From: Stieleria neptunia
GTDB taxonomy: Bacteria; Planctomycetota; Planctomycetia; Pirellulales; Pirellulaceae
Reading direction: 5' to 3'
Length of the DNA: 64,000 nucleotides
Assembly (NCBI RefSeq): GCF_007754155.1
Contig: NZ_CP037423.1
Coordinates: 7,374,938-7,438,937 of the forward strand
In this document: positions 25,823 through 37,702 of the stretch, piece by piece
Position numbering within the stretch: position 1 is the first letter of the stretch
How the letters are laid out: each line of letters begins with the position of its first letter
Position numbers and translations under genes: made by a program
The notes under the pieces: generated by a model
What the model saw: only the letters and a program-made list of their open reading frames with translations
What the model was told of the DNA's origin: nothing
Databases searched by the model: none

Positions 25823-27466
25823 ATGACGCATTTCGTCCGCCCTGGCAAACCTGTTCGGTTGCTCGCGGCTTTCGCGGTCGTTTGCGGCGGGTTGATCGCC
25901 GCCCCCGATCTGCAGGCCTACACGCCGGACGACCCCAAGATCGTGCAAATGGTCGATCGCGGGATCAAGTTCCTGGAACAGAACCCCTCGAACAACCCGG
26001 GCGAAATCGTTATCTGCGCGTACGCCCACTTCAAGGTCGAACACGACGAATCCAACGCCTTGGTGCAACGGGGGATCAAGGAGGCCAAGAAGTTTGCCGA
26101 AGAGACGACCCGCAAGGCCGAACATAAATCGCATTACGAATGCGCCGTATCGGTGATGTTGTTGTGCGAAATCAGCGCCACGCGGTATCGCAACGAACTT
26201 GCCATGTTCAAGCGTTTCTATGACGAGAACCAAAAGCCACACGGCGGGTACGGGTATCCGGAGGATCGGGAGGGAGACGTTTCGCAGACTCAGTACGCGA
26301 TCCTCGCGATTTGGACCCTTGATCGACATGGATTTAAACTCGATTACAACCGTGTCAAGGCCGCGTTGGACTGGCTGATCGCCGTTCAGGACATCAATGG
26401 TCCGTGGCCCTATCACGGTAAAGTCCCGGTCAACGGTGGTTTGGCGCGACAGGAGAAAACCGGCATGTCGATGGCGTTGGCCGGGGCAGCCAGCTTGCTG
26501 ATCGGCGGTGATGCGTTGCGGGTTTGGGGCGATACGGTGGTCGATGACGAACCGGGAATCGTCGGCTTGCCCAAAGCGGTCAAGATCTACAAAGAAGATG
26601 TCAACGTCGAGCGACGAAAGACGGTGAAAGTGCCGCCCCAACGGCTGCTCGGCCCCTGCGAATACATGGAGCGGTGGCGGCAACAAAACCCGGAGAAGTT
26701 CAGTGGCAACCTCTACTGGTACTTCTACACCGCTTACACCACCGAACGCTACGAGAGCTTTGTCGAAATCGCCAAAGGACTTCCCGCCAACAAAAGCCCT
26801 GCGTGGTACAACCGGATCGTCGGCGAATTGATCAAAATGCAATCGGCCGAGTCGGGGGGCTGGGAGATCAAGGCTCACACCTCACCGCCGTTGAGCACCG
26901 CGTTTGCCATCCTGTTCCTGATTCGCAGTACCCAAAAAGCCCTGGGAACCGGGGCCAGCGCATCGGCCATCGGCGGCTACCAATTCGGCGATGATGTCAG
27001 CAATGCGGAACTGGTCGGCGGGCAGGTGATCACCAAGGCGCCGGCCCAGTCGGTCACTCAAATGCTGGAGTTGCTCGAAAGCGATGGAGCCGATGATCTG
27101 GATGGAAAAGCGCTCGCCGACCGTGCCGTCTTGCCCACCAATCCGGTCGAACGATCCGCACAGCTGGACCGCCTGGAACGCCTCGTCCGCGGCAGCAGGT
27201 CCTGGCAGGCACGGCGGGTGTCCGCAAGGTTGCTCGGCACCAGCGATGACCTGCGCGTCGTTCCGGCACTGATTTATGCCTTGAGCGATCCCGATCATGC
27301 CGTCCGCGCCTATGCCCGTGACGGATTACGCTTCATCAGCCGAAAGTTCGAAGGCTTCGGGATGCCCGACAAGCCGACGAACGCGGAGATCCGCCAGGCG
27401 CAACGCAAGTGGCGTCAGTGGTACCTGACGATGAAACCGGGTTACGTCTTTATCGACGAAATTTAG
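25823..27466 (+). CDS. Secreted squalene-cyclase-fold (prenyltransferase-like) protein with C-terminal HEAT-like segment
   Basis: A 547-residue exported protein; ATG 25823 gives a signal peptide (VRLLAAFAVVCGGLIAAPDLQA). The middle is an alpha-alpha toroid like terpene cyclases and prenyltransferases: IVQMVDRGIKFLEQNPSN, SQTQYAILAIWTLDRHG, ALDWLIAVQDINGPWPYHG, IVGELIKMQSAESGGWEIKA. No DXDD cyclase motif is evident. The last ~100 residues have HEAT-like helices (ARRVSARLLGTSDDLRVVPA; YALSDPDHAVRAYARDGLR). This architecture is common in planctomycetes with unknown function. Confidence 0.75.
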   Translation: MTHFVRPGKPVRLLAAFAVVCGGLIAAPDLQAYTPDDPKIVQMVDRGIKFLEQNPSNNPGEIVICAYAHFKVEHDESNALVQRGIKEAKKFAEETTRKAEHKSHYECAVSVMLLCEISATRYRNELAMFKRFYDENQKPHGGYGYPEDREGDVSQTQYAILAIWTLDRHGFKLDYNRVKAALDWLIAVQDINGPWPYHGKVPVNGGLARQEKTGMSMALAGAASLLIGGDALRVWGDTVVDDEPGIVGLPKAVKIYKEDVNVERRKTVKVPPQRLLGPCEYMERWRQQNPEKFSGNLYWYFYTAYTTERYESFVEIAKGLPANKSPAWYNRIVGELIKMQSAESGGWEIKAHTSPPLSTAFAILFLIRSTQKALGTGASASAIGGYQFGDDVSNAELVGGQVITKAPAQSVTQMLELLESDGADDLDGKALADRAVLPTNPVERSAQLDRLERLVRGSRSWQARRVSARLLGTSDDLRVVPALIYALSDPDHAVRAYARDGLRFISRKFEGFGMPDKPTNAEIRQAQRKWRQWYLTMKPGYVFIDEI

Positions 27467-27512
27467 TGGCACGGTTCAAACGTCTGCACGGCTTAATTCC
27501 GCATCAGGATCG

Positions 27513-28112
27513 ATGAACGCCGCCGCGCTGATCTTTGCTGAAACCGCCGACGGATGGACGCCGTGGCTGGAAACGACCGGCGTCGTCCTGTTGGCGATCG
27601 CGCTGGTCGTTGGTTGCTCGGTCGCATGGCTCACGAACCTGATCGCGCTGCCGGGGAATTGGATCGGTGTGTTGCTGATCGCGCTGTACGCCTGGTTGGG
27701 ACCGGCGACCGGCCGTTTGGCGATCGGTTACGGCCCGGTGTTGGCCGGATTTGCGATCGCATTGGTCGGTGAGCTGTTTGAGTTTTTTGCCGGTGCGGCC
27801 GGCGCCAAGCGGGCCGGGGCGAGTCGCAAATCGACGCTGTATTCGATCATCGGATCGATGGCCGGCGCGATCATCGGCGCGGTCGTGGGTGTCCCCGTAC
27901 CGGTCGTCGGATCCGTCATCGCGGCGATTCTGTTCGGCGGAATCGGCGCCGCCGCCGGGGCGATGTACGGCGAGTGGTCCGACGGCCGATCCTGGAAAGA
28001 AAACTGGTCGGTCGGGCATTCCACCTTCTGGGGACGAACCTTCGGCACGCTTGGAAAAGTGGTGGCGGGACTGTTGATCGTCATCCTTGTCGTTGCCGCC
28101 GTCCTCCTTTAA
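27513..28112 (+). CDS. DUF456 domain membrane protein
   Basis: A 199-residue protein with four or five membrane helices (TTGVVLLAIALVVGCSVAWL; YGPVLAGFAIALVGELFEFF; SIIGSMAGAIIGAVVGVPVP; VIAAILFGGIGAAAGAMYGE). The glycine-rich GAIIGAVVGVPVPVVGSVIA is typical of DUF456. Function unknown. It is separated by 46 bp from the preceding gene and by 28 bp from the next, so an operon is likely. Confidence 0.82.
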   Translation: MNAAALIFAETADGWTPWLETTGVVLLAIALVVGCSVAWLTNLIALPGNWIGVLLIALYAWLGPATGRLAIGYGPVLAGFAIALVGELFEFFAGAAGAKRAGASRKSTLYSIIGSMAGAIIGAVVGVPVPVVGSVIAAILFGGIGAAAGAMYGEWSDGRSWKENWSVGHSTFWGRTFGTLGKVVAGLLIVILVVAAVLL

Positions 28113-28140
28113 TCCACGTCGCCCGTTCATCCAAGTCGCC

Positions 28141-29331
28141 ATGCCTGAAACCACCGACGCATTGCTCCAAACGGCTCTCGATCTGTTGTCGACGGGCAGA
28201 CGTTCCGAGGCGATTCCGATCTTGCAGCAGGTCGTCCGCTCGACGCCCCAATCGGCCGCGGCGTTTCGGGCCTTGGCCGAAGCCCATCTGGGCAGCGGCG
28301 AGCTGGAGGAAGCGCGCCGCTGTTGCCAGCAAGCGACGTCGCTTGATCCTTCGTTCGACCGAGCATTTTATTTGCTCGGCGTGATCGGTGCCCACGCCGG
28401 AGACCTGGATGAATCGATCGCCGCGTTTGAACGTGCCATCGCGTTGCGTCCCAAGTACTTCGACGCCCTCCGCGGTTTGGCTGCCGTCGCCGGCCGATCG
28501 GGACAACTGGCTCGGGCCTTGGAGTGCTATCGTGAGCTGATCGTGGCCGGCATCGATCACAGCGAGATACTGTTGGAATTCGCCGAGACGGCAGAACGGC
28601 ATGGGGATCTCGATGACGCCATCACGGCACGTAAAATCCTCGTCAAACGCGATCCGGACAATCTCGAAAACCGCTTCAATCTGTCGTCACTGACAGGGAA
28701 AGATCCGCCGGCGGTGGCCCCTTCTTCGATGGTCACCCAAACGTTTGATCGCTACGCAGAAACGTTCGAATCGCACTTGGGAACCTTACGCTATTCGGGG
28801 CCTGAACTGCTGCATCGCGCGGTCGACCGGTTTGAATCGCGGAGCGACTTGCGGGTCTTGGATCTGGGGTGTGGCACCGGACTTTGCGGCCAACCGTTCC
28901 GGCCGATGGCAGGACAGTTGATCGGCGTCGATTTGTCACCGCGGATGTTGGACAAGGCCAAGGACAAGAACCTCTATGACGCGCTGCATTGCGCCGATGT
29001 GCTTGAATTCTTGTCGCGGCCAGCCGAGTATGACCTGATCATCGCCGCCGACGTCTTGATTTACCTGGGCGATTTGCAACCGGTCTTCTCTGCGGCGCAC
29101 AGCCGAATCGGCCGCGGTGGCCGATTCGCATTCACGATTGAATGCAGCGATTCCGATGACGTGGTTGTGTCGCGGAACCATCGGTACCTTCATTCGCCGA
29201 GCTATGTTCGCAGCGTGATCGCCGAAACGGGTTGGCAGATCGAGGTGCTGGACGAATGCACGCTTCGACAAGAGCGCGGTCAGGACGTCGCCGGGATCGT
29301 CGCGGTAGCGCGTCGGTCACGCTGTGCGTGA
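28141..29331 (+). CDS. TPR-repeat SAM-dependent methyltransferase
   Basis: A 396-residue protein. The ATG at 28141 (MPETTDALLQTALDLL) is favoured over an upstream frame start. About five TPR units occupy residues 1-185 (AFRALAEAHLGSGELEEARR; AFYLLGVIGAHAGDLDESIA; DALRGLAAVAGRSGQLARAL). A class I methyltransferase domain follows with motif I VLDLGCGTGLCGQPF (about 239-253) and GVDLSPRMLDKAK. Similar TPR-methyltransferases act on proteins or small molecules; the substrate is unknown. Confidence 0.88.
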   Translation: MPETTDALLQTALDLLSTGRRSEAIPILQQVVRSTPQSAAAFRALAEAHLGSGELEEARRCCQQATSLDPSFDRAFYLLGVIGAHAGDLDESIAAFERAIALRPKYFDALRGLAAVAGRSGQLARALECYRELIVAGIDHSEILLEFAETAERHGDLDDAITARKILVKRDPDNLENRFNLSSLTGKDPPAVAPSSMVTQTFDRYAETFESHLGTLRYSGPELLHRAVDRFESRSDLRVLDLGCGTGLCGQPFRPMAGQLIGVDLSPRMLDKAKDKNLYDALHCADVLEFLSRPAEYDLIIAADVLIYLGDLQPVFSAAHSRIGRGGRFAFTIECSDSDDVVVSRNHRYLHSPSYVRSVIAETGWQIEVLDECTLRQERGQDVAGIVAVARRSRCA

Positions 29332-29385
29332 CAGCAGGCATGCACAGCATGCCCTACCGGTCTAAGTTTTCGGGTCGTCAAGAAA

Positions 29386-29451
29386 GTGGCGTAAGCTTCC
29401 AGCTTGCGTTTCACGAGTGAAACGAGACGGCAAGCTGGAAGCTTACCCCAC
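29386..29451. repeat. Inverted pair of R1 repeats between convergent genes
   Basis: GTGGCGTAAGCTTCCAGCTT at 29386 faces AAGCTGGAAGCTTACCCCAC ending 29451. The inner TTTCACGAGTGAAA is also palindromic, so the whole can fold into one long hairpin. It sits between the convergent methyltransferase and atpC genes, where a two-way terminator is expected. Confidence 0.85.
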
Positions 29452-29471
29452 TTCTCATCCTGGACACAGCA

Positions 29472-29858
29472 CTAGCGTGCCGAGCGAAGTTGCCCGCGGG
29501 CGCGTCGGACGGCGGTGTCCTTCAGTTGCGCCAATTCGGGGGTCGAAGCCGGCATCTCTTGAGCGACTTCGAGCGCCTCCTCGGCTTCTCCGACGTCCAA
29601 CAGATCGACCGAGATCGAGCGTGCCGTCAGCACGCTGACGACGTTGCCTTCGACTTGGGCGAAGCCGCCGTCGACGAAATACCGCTGCGGACCTGCCGCG
29701 GTGGCCAGATGGAGCGTGCCGAAACCCAACCGACCGATCATCGGGGCTCGTCCGGGCAGGACGCCGAGGAATCCGTCGTACATGGGCAGCGTCACCGAAT
29801 CGGCTTCGCAGTCCAATTCGGTGCGTTCGGGCGTGACTACGATGCAGCGTATCGCCAT
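29472..29858 (-). CDS. atpC: F-type ATP synthase epsilon subunit
   Basis: A 128-residue protein, the usual length. The beta-sandwich N-domain holds CEADSVTLPMYDGFLGVLPG and APMIGRLGFG, the conserved epsilon pattern, and the two-helix C-domain follows (EAEEALEVAQEM). It couples the F1 rotor to the c-ring and can inhibit ATP hydrolysis. It starts three bases after the atpD stop and is the last gene of the operon. Confidence 0.95.
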   Translation of the reverse strand: MAIRCIVVTPERTELDCEADSVTLPMYDGFLGVLPGRAPMIGRLGFGTLHLATAAGPQRYFVDGGFAQVEGNVVSVLTARSISVDLLDVGEAEEALEVAQEMPASTPELAQLKDTAVRRARGQLRSAR

Positions 29859-29861
29859 GGC

Positions 29862-31364
<1,503 letters not shown>

Positions 31365-31382
31365 TCACCAGAGTGTGTGGAT

Positions 31383-32267
31383 TTAACCTTCCAAAGCTTC
31401 GACGCCGCCGATGATCTCCATGATCTCGCCGGTAATCTGGCTCTGTCGGGCCCGGTTGTAAGTCATCGAGAGCTGTTTGATCATGTCGCCAGCGTTTTCC
31501 GTCGCGCCCTTCATGGCGATCATCCGTGCGACTTGTTCGCTGACCGCGGCGTCCAAGAAACACTTGAACAACCGGACTTTGAAACTGGTCGGGACGACTT
31601 CTTCGAGGATGCTTTCCGCCGAGGGCAGGAATTCGTATTCGACGTTGGTGCCACCGGCATCGTCTGGTTCGGTGTCATCGCCCAGCGAACCGAGCGGCAG
31701 CAGGGTTTCGACCGTGGCGACTTGCTTGGACGTGCTGATGAACTTGGTGTAGACCACGTCCAGCCGGTCCAATTCGCCGGTGATGTATCGGGAAAGATAC
31801 GACTCGGCGATTTTCTCGACCTCGGCGTAGGCCGGTTGGTCTTCAAAGTTGAGGTGTTTTTCGTCGGTGGTGACGCCGCGGAACGCGAGTCCATCGACGC
31901 CTCGTTTGCCGCTGACGTCGACATCAACGTTGGGCAGCGAGCCTTTCAATTCCTTGATCAACGGCATCGCTTCCCGCAGGACCGAGCCGTTGTAACCGCC
32001 GCACAGCCCGCGATTGCTGGTCAGCACCAGGATCCGCGCGTTCTTGATTTCGTCGCGTTGTTCGAGCAACGGATGCTGGACATCCAGACCGGACGCGGCC
32101 AACCGCCCGACGATCCGAGTGATCTGTTCGGTGTAGGCGGTCGCGGCTTGTGCCCGGTCCATCGCTTTCTTGTATCGCGCCGTTGCGATCAGCTCCATCG
32201 TCCGCGTGATCTTGCGGATGTTGCGGATCGACTTGCGTCGTTTATCAAGCGCTCTTGCGTTGGCCAT
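31383..32267 (-). CDS. atpG: F-type ATP synthase gamma subunit
   Basis: A 294-residue central stalk subunit. The conserved N-terminus is ALDKRRKSIRNIRKITRTME and the conserved C-terminus is MKGATENAGDMIKQLSMTYN followed by RARQSQITGEIMEI. An acidic insertion near residues 198-212 (LGDDTEPDDAGGTNVEYE) is longer than in E. coli. It transmits rotation to the beta subunits. Confidence 0.97.
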   Translation of the reverse strand: MANARALDKRRKSIRNIRKITRTMELIATARYKKAMDRAQAATAYTEQITRIVGRLAASGLDVQHPLLEQRDEIKNARILVLTSNRGLCGGYNGSVLREAMPLIKELKGSLPNVDVDVSGKRGVDGLAFRGVTTDEKHLNFEDQPAYAEVEKIAESYLSRYITGELDRLDVVYTKFISTSKQVATVETLLPLGSLGDDTEPDDAGGTNVEYEFLPSAESILEEVVPTSFKVRLFKCFLDAAVSEQVARMIAMKGATENAGDMIKQLSMTYNRARQSQITGEIMEIIGGVEALEG

Positions 32268-32307
32268 GAATCGTTAAACGGTGACGGAATGGTTTCAGTG
32301 AATCGGA

Positions 32308-33822
<1,515 letters not shown>

Positions 33823-33908
33823 GGCAATCTAATGCGTCAGAGTGTTTGTGGTTTTGATAGGTCGATTGTGGAAGCGGAGCCCGATCAGGCGGAGGCAGCT
33901 TCCGATTG

Positions 33909-34535
33909 TTATTGGGTCAATTGATCGAATTTCTCAGCGATCTTGGCCGAAAATCCCTCGCTGGCTCGTTTGGCGATGCCATTCAAGCGATTGGCGACGG
34001 AATTGTCGAAAACCGTATCTCCGATTCGGATCACCATGCCGCCGATCAAGTCGGCGTCGACGACTTCCTGAAGTCGAACTTTCTTTCCGGTCGCGGTCCC
34101 CAGTTTTTCGCTGATCGATGCCCGCAGGGCGTCGTCCAGCGGGACCGCCGTGCTGACTTTCGCAAGCACCTGGCCGCTCATTTCGTCAAACAACGTCAAC
34201 ACGCCCTCCCGAACCGCCGCGACGTGGGCCAGTCGACCTCGCGACGCCATCACCTTCAAAAACGTCAACAGCAACGGATCGAAATCACCGCCGAAGACCT
34301 TGTCGATGACCCGATGCTTTTCGTGAAGATCGATTCGCGGCGAAGCGAACGCGGCGGCAAGCTTGGGACTCTTGCGCAGGTACTGGTCGACCACCTGGTT
34401 GAGTTGATCGACGATCTGTTCGGTCCGCCCCGCTTTTTGGGCGGCAGCCAGCAGAGCTTGCGCGTAGGTTTTCCCCAGCTGCTCGGCTCCGGTGTCCATC
34501 ACCGTTTCATGTTTTACGTCGTCGGGAGTATCCAT
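33909..34535 (-). CDS. atpH: F-type ATP synthase delta subunit (OSCP)
   Basis: A 208-residue peripheral stalk subunit, slightly longer than E. coli delta (177). The ATG at 34535 (MDTPDDVKHE) is chosen over a TTG four codons earlier. The helical N-domain includes TYAQALLAAAQKAGRTEQIV, and the C-terminal part holds LQEVVDADLIGGMVIRIGDT, the conserved delta signature. It links F1 to the b subunit. Confidence 0.95.
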   Translation of the reverse strand: MDTPDDVKHETVMDTGAEQLGKTYAQALLAAAQKAGRTEQIVDQLNQVVDQYLRKSPKLAAAFASPRIDLHEKHRVIDKVFGGDFDPLLLTFLKVMASRGRLAHVAAVREGVLTLFDEMSGQVLAKVSTAVPLDDALRASISEKLGTATGKKVRLQEVVDADLIGGMVIRIGDTVFDNSVANRLNGIAKRASEGFSAKIAEKFDQLTQ

Positions 34536-34568
34536 CGCTAATTCCAAAGGTGGTTCGCCTGGCTCGGA

Positions 34569-35249
34569 TCAGTTGTTGCTCGGGACCTGCTCGAGCGCTT
34601 TCTTGATCAACTCGGCGTGATCCTCGGGGTTCAGTTCACGACCGACGACCTGTTTGGCGACTCCCATGGCCAGCACGGACGTTTGGCTGGCGATTTCGGC
34701 AAGCGCCACTTTCTTGGCGGTTTCGATGTCCGCCACGGCACGCTCGCCTTGTCGCTGCGCGTCGGCCTTGGCTTCCTCGACAATTTTTGTCGCGTTCGCC
34801 TGGGCGTCACGTCGCGCTTCGGCCAAGATCCCCTGCGCTTCGTTAGCCACGTCCTGCACCTTTTTCTGGTACTCGGCCAGGGTGGCTTCCGCCTTGCGGT
34901 TGGATGCCTGGGCCTGCTCCAGATCGCCGGCGATCTTTTCCTCGCGAGCCTTCAAGCCGCCCAGGATGACCGGCCAAACGAACTTCGCGAGCACCGCAAA
35001 GGTCCCCAGAAAGATCGCCAAATTGATGACCGCCGCACCGGGGTCGAACGACAGGATGGGCGGCAGTGGCTCGTGCGCACCCTCATCATGAGCCTCGCCA
35101 TCATCAGCCCCGCCCTCGGACGACTCCGCAGCGGCCTCGGCGGCTTGCACCGACATCGGGGACAGCGACACCGGGGACAGGGCCACGGGTGGCCCCACGG
35201 CGACAAAGGAAACGGCGATAGCCATCAAGGCAAAACGCATATACGACAT
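34569..35249 (-). CDS. atpF: F-type ATP synthase b subunit with signal-like N-terminal extension
   Basis: A 226-residue stator subunit. The membrane anchor FDPGAAVINLAIFLGTFAVL and FVWPVILGGL is followed by a long charged coiled coil (EEKIAGDLEQAQASNRKAEA through ADAQRQGERAVADIET). The ~60 residues before the anchor are unusual: a hydrophobic signal-like segment (RFALMAIAVSFVAVGPPVAL) and an acidic linker rich in Glu, His and Ala. The usual bacterial b has a short N-terminus, so this extension may be a cleaved leader or a second helix. Start ATG 35249. Confidence 0.93.
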   Translation of the reverse strand: MSYMRFALMAIAVSFVAVGPPVALSPVSLSPMSVQAAEAAAESSEGGADDGEAHDEGAHEPLPPILSFDPGAAVINLAIFLGTFAVLAKFVWPVILGGLKAREEKIAGDLEQAQASNRKAEATLAEYQKKVQDVANEAQGILAEARRDAQANATKIVEEAKADAQRQGERAVADIETAKKVALAEIASQTSVLAMGVAKQVVGRELNPEDHAELIKKALEQVPSNN

Positions 35250-35368
35250 CAAATTACCTAAGGGTGGGCAACCAGAATCGGAGTGCCGCCTCGGCTTCAC
35301 TGCCGCGAAAGCGAGGCGACCGACCGAAACACGCGGCCGATCTCTCTAGTTGTTACAGTTCGTGCGAA

Positions 35369-35614
35369 CTACAGCAGGTACATCAAAATCAACGCGATCA
35401 CGGTCACACCTTCAATCAGTGCGGCCGAAATCAGCATCTGCGTGCTGATCGTTCCGCTTGCTTCGGGTTGACGGGCGATCGCCTCGACGGCGCCGCCACC
35501 GATACGACCGATGCCCCAGCCGGCACCCAAAATCACGAGGCCGATGCCGATACCGACACCCATCTTGCCAAATTCTGCAGCCTCTTGAGCCAGCATCATT
35601 GCGAATTCAAACAT
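35369..35614 (-). CDS. atpE: F-type ATP synthase c subunit
   Basis: An 81-residue proteolipid from ATG 35614. Two helices (MGVGIGIGLVILGAGWGIG and LISAALIEGVTVIALILMYL) flank the polar loop ARQPEAS. The ion-binding carboxylate is the glutamate in AALIEGVTV. The residues around it do not show the classical sodium motif, so protons are the likely coupling ion. Upstream in-frame codons to 35704 have no c-subunit similarity. Confidence 0.96.
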   Translation of the reverse strand: MFEFAMMLAQEAAEFGKMGVGIGIGLVILGAGWGIGRIGGGAVEAIARQPEASGTISTQMLISAALIEGVTVIALILMYLL

Positions 35615-35704
35615 CTCAGGTTCGCTCCTAGAATTCTCTCGTCGCCCGTCTTCTCGCAAAGGAACGGACGCACAAAAAAGGGGAAAGGTCAAAGGGTTAG
35701 TCAT

Positions 35705-36751
35705 TCATGACGCATCGGCCAATCCGGCCAGCCGCGACGGTTCAATCAACTTATCCAGATCCATTTGCGATTCATCGCTCAACGGATCGTGTTCGTGTTC
35801 ATGGCCGTGGTCGCCATGGTGTGCCGCAACGGTCGAGATAAACAGGACCGTCAGGAAGGTAAAAATGAAGGCCTGGAGCATGCAGATGAACAACTCCAGC
35901 AACGTCAGCACGATGCAGCCGATGACCACCGCGATGCCGACGCCATAGCCCAGCAGGTGTGACACCGAGGCGGCCGTGAACACCAGACCGACGATCGCCG
36001 CGACCACCAGGTGGCCGGCCATCATGGTCCCAAAAAGCCGCATCGCAAGCACGACGCACTTGATCAGCAACCCCAACCACTCCAACACATACAGCGGTAA
36101 TCCGAGGCCGAAGGACATTGCCTTGGGACCGTCCCAACCGATCGGGTTGAAGTGGGAGAAAAAGGCCTTTGCACCGGTCTCTCGGATCCCGATGAACAAG
36201 ATCGCGACGAAACTGCAGATCGCCAACATCCCGTTGAGCGACAGGTTGCCCGTCGCCGTGCCGCCGAAATGGCCGTAGTCGCTCGCGTGGTCGCTCCAGA
36301 TCAGCCCGGCCATGTGCAGGCCGCTGCCGAATGGGATCAGACCCAGCACGTTGGAGAACAGGATGAAAAAGAACACCGTCCATATGTACGGAATGTATTT
36401 GTCGGTCAGCTCGTGCAAGTTCGGCCGTGCGACCTCATCCCGGATGAACCAGCAGACCGTCTCGAACAACTGCGCCAGTCGCCCCTTGGTCTGGTAGGCT
36501 TGCAGGCCTTCGCCCTTGACGCGAATCTTCGTCGCGACGTAGCAAAACACCAGCATCACCGCGATCGCCGTGACGGCGGTCATCATCAGATGATTGGTGA
36601 CGTAAAAACTGTACTGGCCGTCCTTGATAAACAACGCCGGAATGTTCGTTTCGGGACCACCCACGTTCACCGTGAACAGCGGCTCGTGATGCAACGCGTG
36701 GGGCACGACGTGCGAAAGTGGATCATCGGCAGATGCGAATAACAGATTCAT
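35705..36751 (-). CDS. atpB: F-type ATP synthase a subunit
   Basis: A 348-residue membrane protein; the ATG at 36751 (MNLLFASADDPL) is used, 36 codons inside a longer open frame. Key sequence is VLAMRLFGTMMAGHLVVAAI with the essential arginine, and the C-terminal helix ends FIFTFLTVLFISTVAAHHGD. The C-terminus is histidine- and acid-rich (HGDHGHEHEHD), which might bind metal. A glycine-rich insertion (HASDYGHFGGTATGNLSL) lies mid-protein. Together with c it forms the proton channel. Confidence 0.96.
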   Translation of the reverse strand: MNLLFASADDPLSHVVPHALHHEPLFTVNVGGPETNIPALFIKDGQYSFYVTNHLMMTAVTAIAVMLVFCYVATKIRVKGEGLQAYQTKGRLAQLFETVCWFIRDEVARPNLHELTDKYIPYIWTVFFFILFSNVLGLIPFGSGLHMAGLIWSDHASDYGHFGGTATGNLSLNGMLAICSFVAILFIGIRETGAKAFFSHFNPIGWDGPKAMSFGLGLPLYVLEWLGLLIKCVVLAMRLFGTMMAGHLVVAAIVGLVFTAASVSHLLGYGVGIAVVIGCIVLTLLELFICMLQAFIFTFLTVLFISTVAAHHGDHGHEHEHDPLSDESQMDLDKLIEPSRLAGLADAS

Positions 36752-36771
36752 TGATTTGAATGCTTGGCTAT

Positions 36772-37200
36772 TTAGCTTCTTGTGGTGGCCGCTCGGTCTC
36801 GGCGTGGCAAAAGCATCGCCAGGGCGACGACGTCGATCGAAGTCAGGTAGACGTACCACGCGAGAATCATTCCCGCGATTTCCTTCTTGGCGGCGGGCAA
36901 GTGATAACTACACAGACCAAGGAGTGCAACAGTGCCAAACAACCGAATTATCACTCCGGCAGAAAAACCGAACGTGATCCGCGCCGGTGACTCGCCCCGA
37001 CTCGGCAGCATCTCGGCCGCAACCCCCGGCAATCCGCCGGCAACGGCGACTCCGCCACTGCCCAGGCCGATGACGACCAACAGCGACGCGTGGACCGTCA
37101 GCAGGCCGCCGGCAACGACCGCCCAGCACGCCAACATCCCGATCGCCCACGCAATCGCGATCGCGACGAGGCAGCACAGGTAAGGCCGACTGCTGACCAT
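36772..37200 (-). CDS. AtpI-like ATP synthase accessory membrane protein
   Basis: A 142-residue protein from ATG 37200 with about four helices (LCCLVAIAIAWAIGMLACWA, GLLTVHASLLVVIGLGSGG, ITFGFSAGVIIRLFGTVALL, IAGMILAWYVYLTSI). Position between atpZ-like and atpB, and the VIIRLFGTV segment, fit ATP synthase subunit I, which assists c-ring assembly or magnesium supply. Sequence identity to AtpI is weak by eye, so the call rests mainly on context and topology. Confidence 0.65.
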   Translation of the reverse strand: MVSSRPYLCCLVAIAIAWAIGMLACWAVVAGGLLTVHASLLVVIGLGSGGVAVAGGLPGVAAEMLPSRGESPARITFGFSAGVIIRLFGTVALLGLCSYHLPAAKKEIAGMILAWYVYLTSIDVVALAMLLPRRDRAATTRS

Positions 37201-37327
37201 GGAGGTGTTCAAGATGGGAAAGCGAAGGGCGGTCAACGAATTAGGCCAGTCAACGGAATACGGTCCGACGGTGTCGGTGTGAATGGTGGAGTTCGGGACG
37301 CCGTGAAAGAAGACGCCCTTCGCTCGT

Positions 37328-37702
37328 TCAATCGTTCGGGCGTCTCTTGTCTGGCGGTAACGCGTCACGTGGTGTCATGCCAGGCTCGTCGCCGCCCGGC
37401 CGGCTTTGCTCGATCTGCCGTTGCAGATTCGAGATCGAAGTCGCCAAGCGGATGAACCGAATCATGCCAAGGGTGAAACCGAGTAATCCGCCGATGGCCG
37501 AGCAAGTCGGGCGGGCCGATTGCAGGTGGCGGTCGATCGCTGCACCGATGACACCAAACACGATCGTGATGAAGGCTAGCTCCAGGCCGGCACCGGACAG
37601 GCGGATCCAAATCGGGGCCCGGTCCTTTGCGGCGCCGGACACCTCGCCGGTGCGATCTCGCCGCCGGTCCGATCGCCCTGACGACCGATCTTGCTCCGGC
37701 AT
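37328..37702 (-). CDS. AtpZ/AtpI family protein
   Basis: A 124-residue protein from ATG 37702. A basic N-terminus (about 30 residues) precedes two helices: LSGAGLELAFITIVFGVIGA and IGGLLGFTLGMIRFIRLA, separated by a DRHLQSARPT loop. This two-helix hairpin with GLELA and a GGLLG-like motif is typical of AtpZ/AtpI genes that head atp operons. The tail is hydrophilic. It is the first gene of the operon, so the promoter should lie between 37703 and about 37860. Confidence 0.8.
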   Translation of the reverse strand: MPEQDRSSGRSDRRRDRTGEVSGAAKDRAPIWIRLSGAGLELAFITIVFGVIGAAIDRHLQSARPTCSAIGGLLGFTLGMIRFIRLATSISNLQRQIEQSRPGGDEPGMTPRDALPPDKRRPND

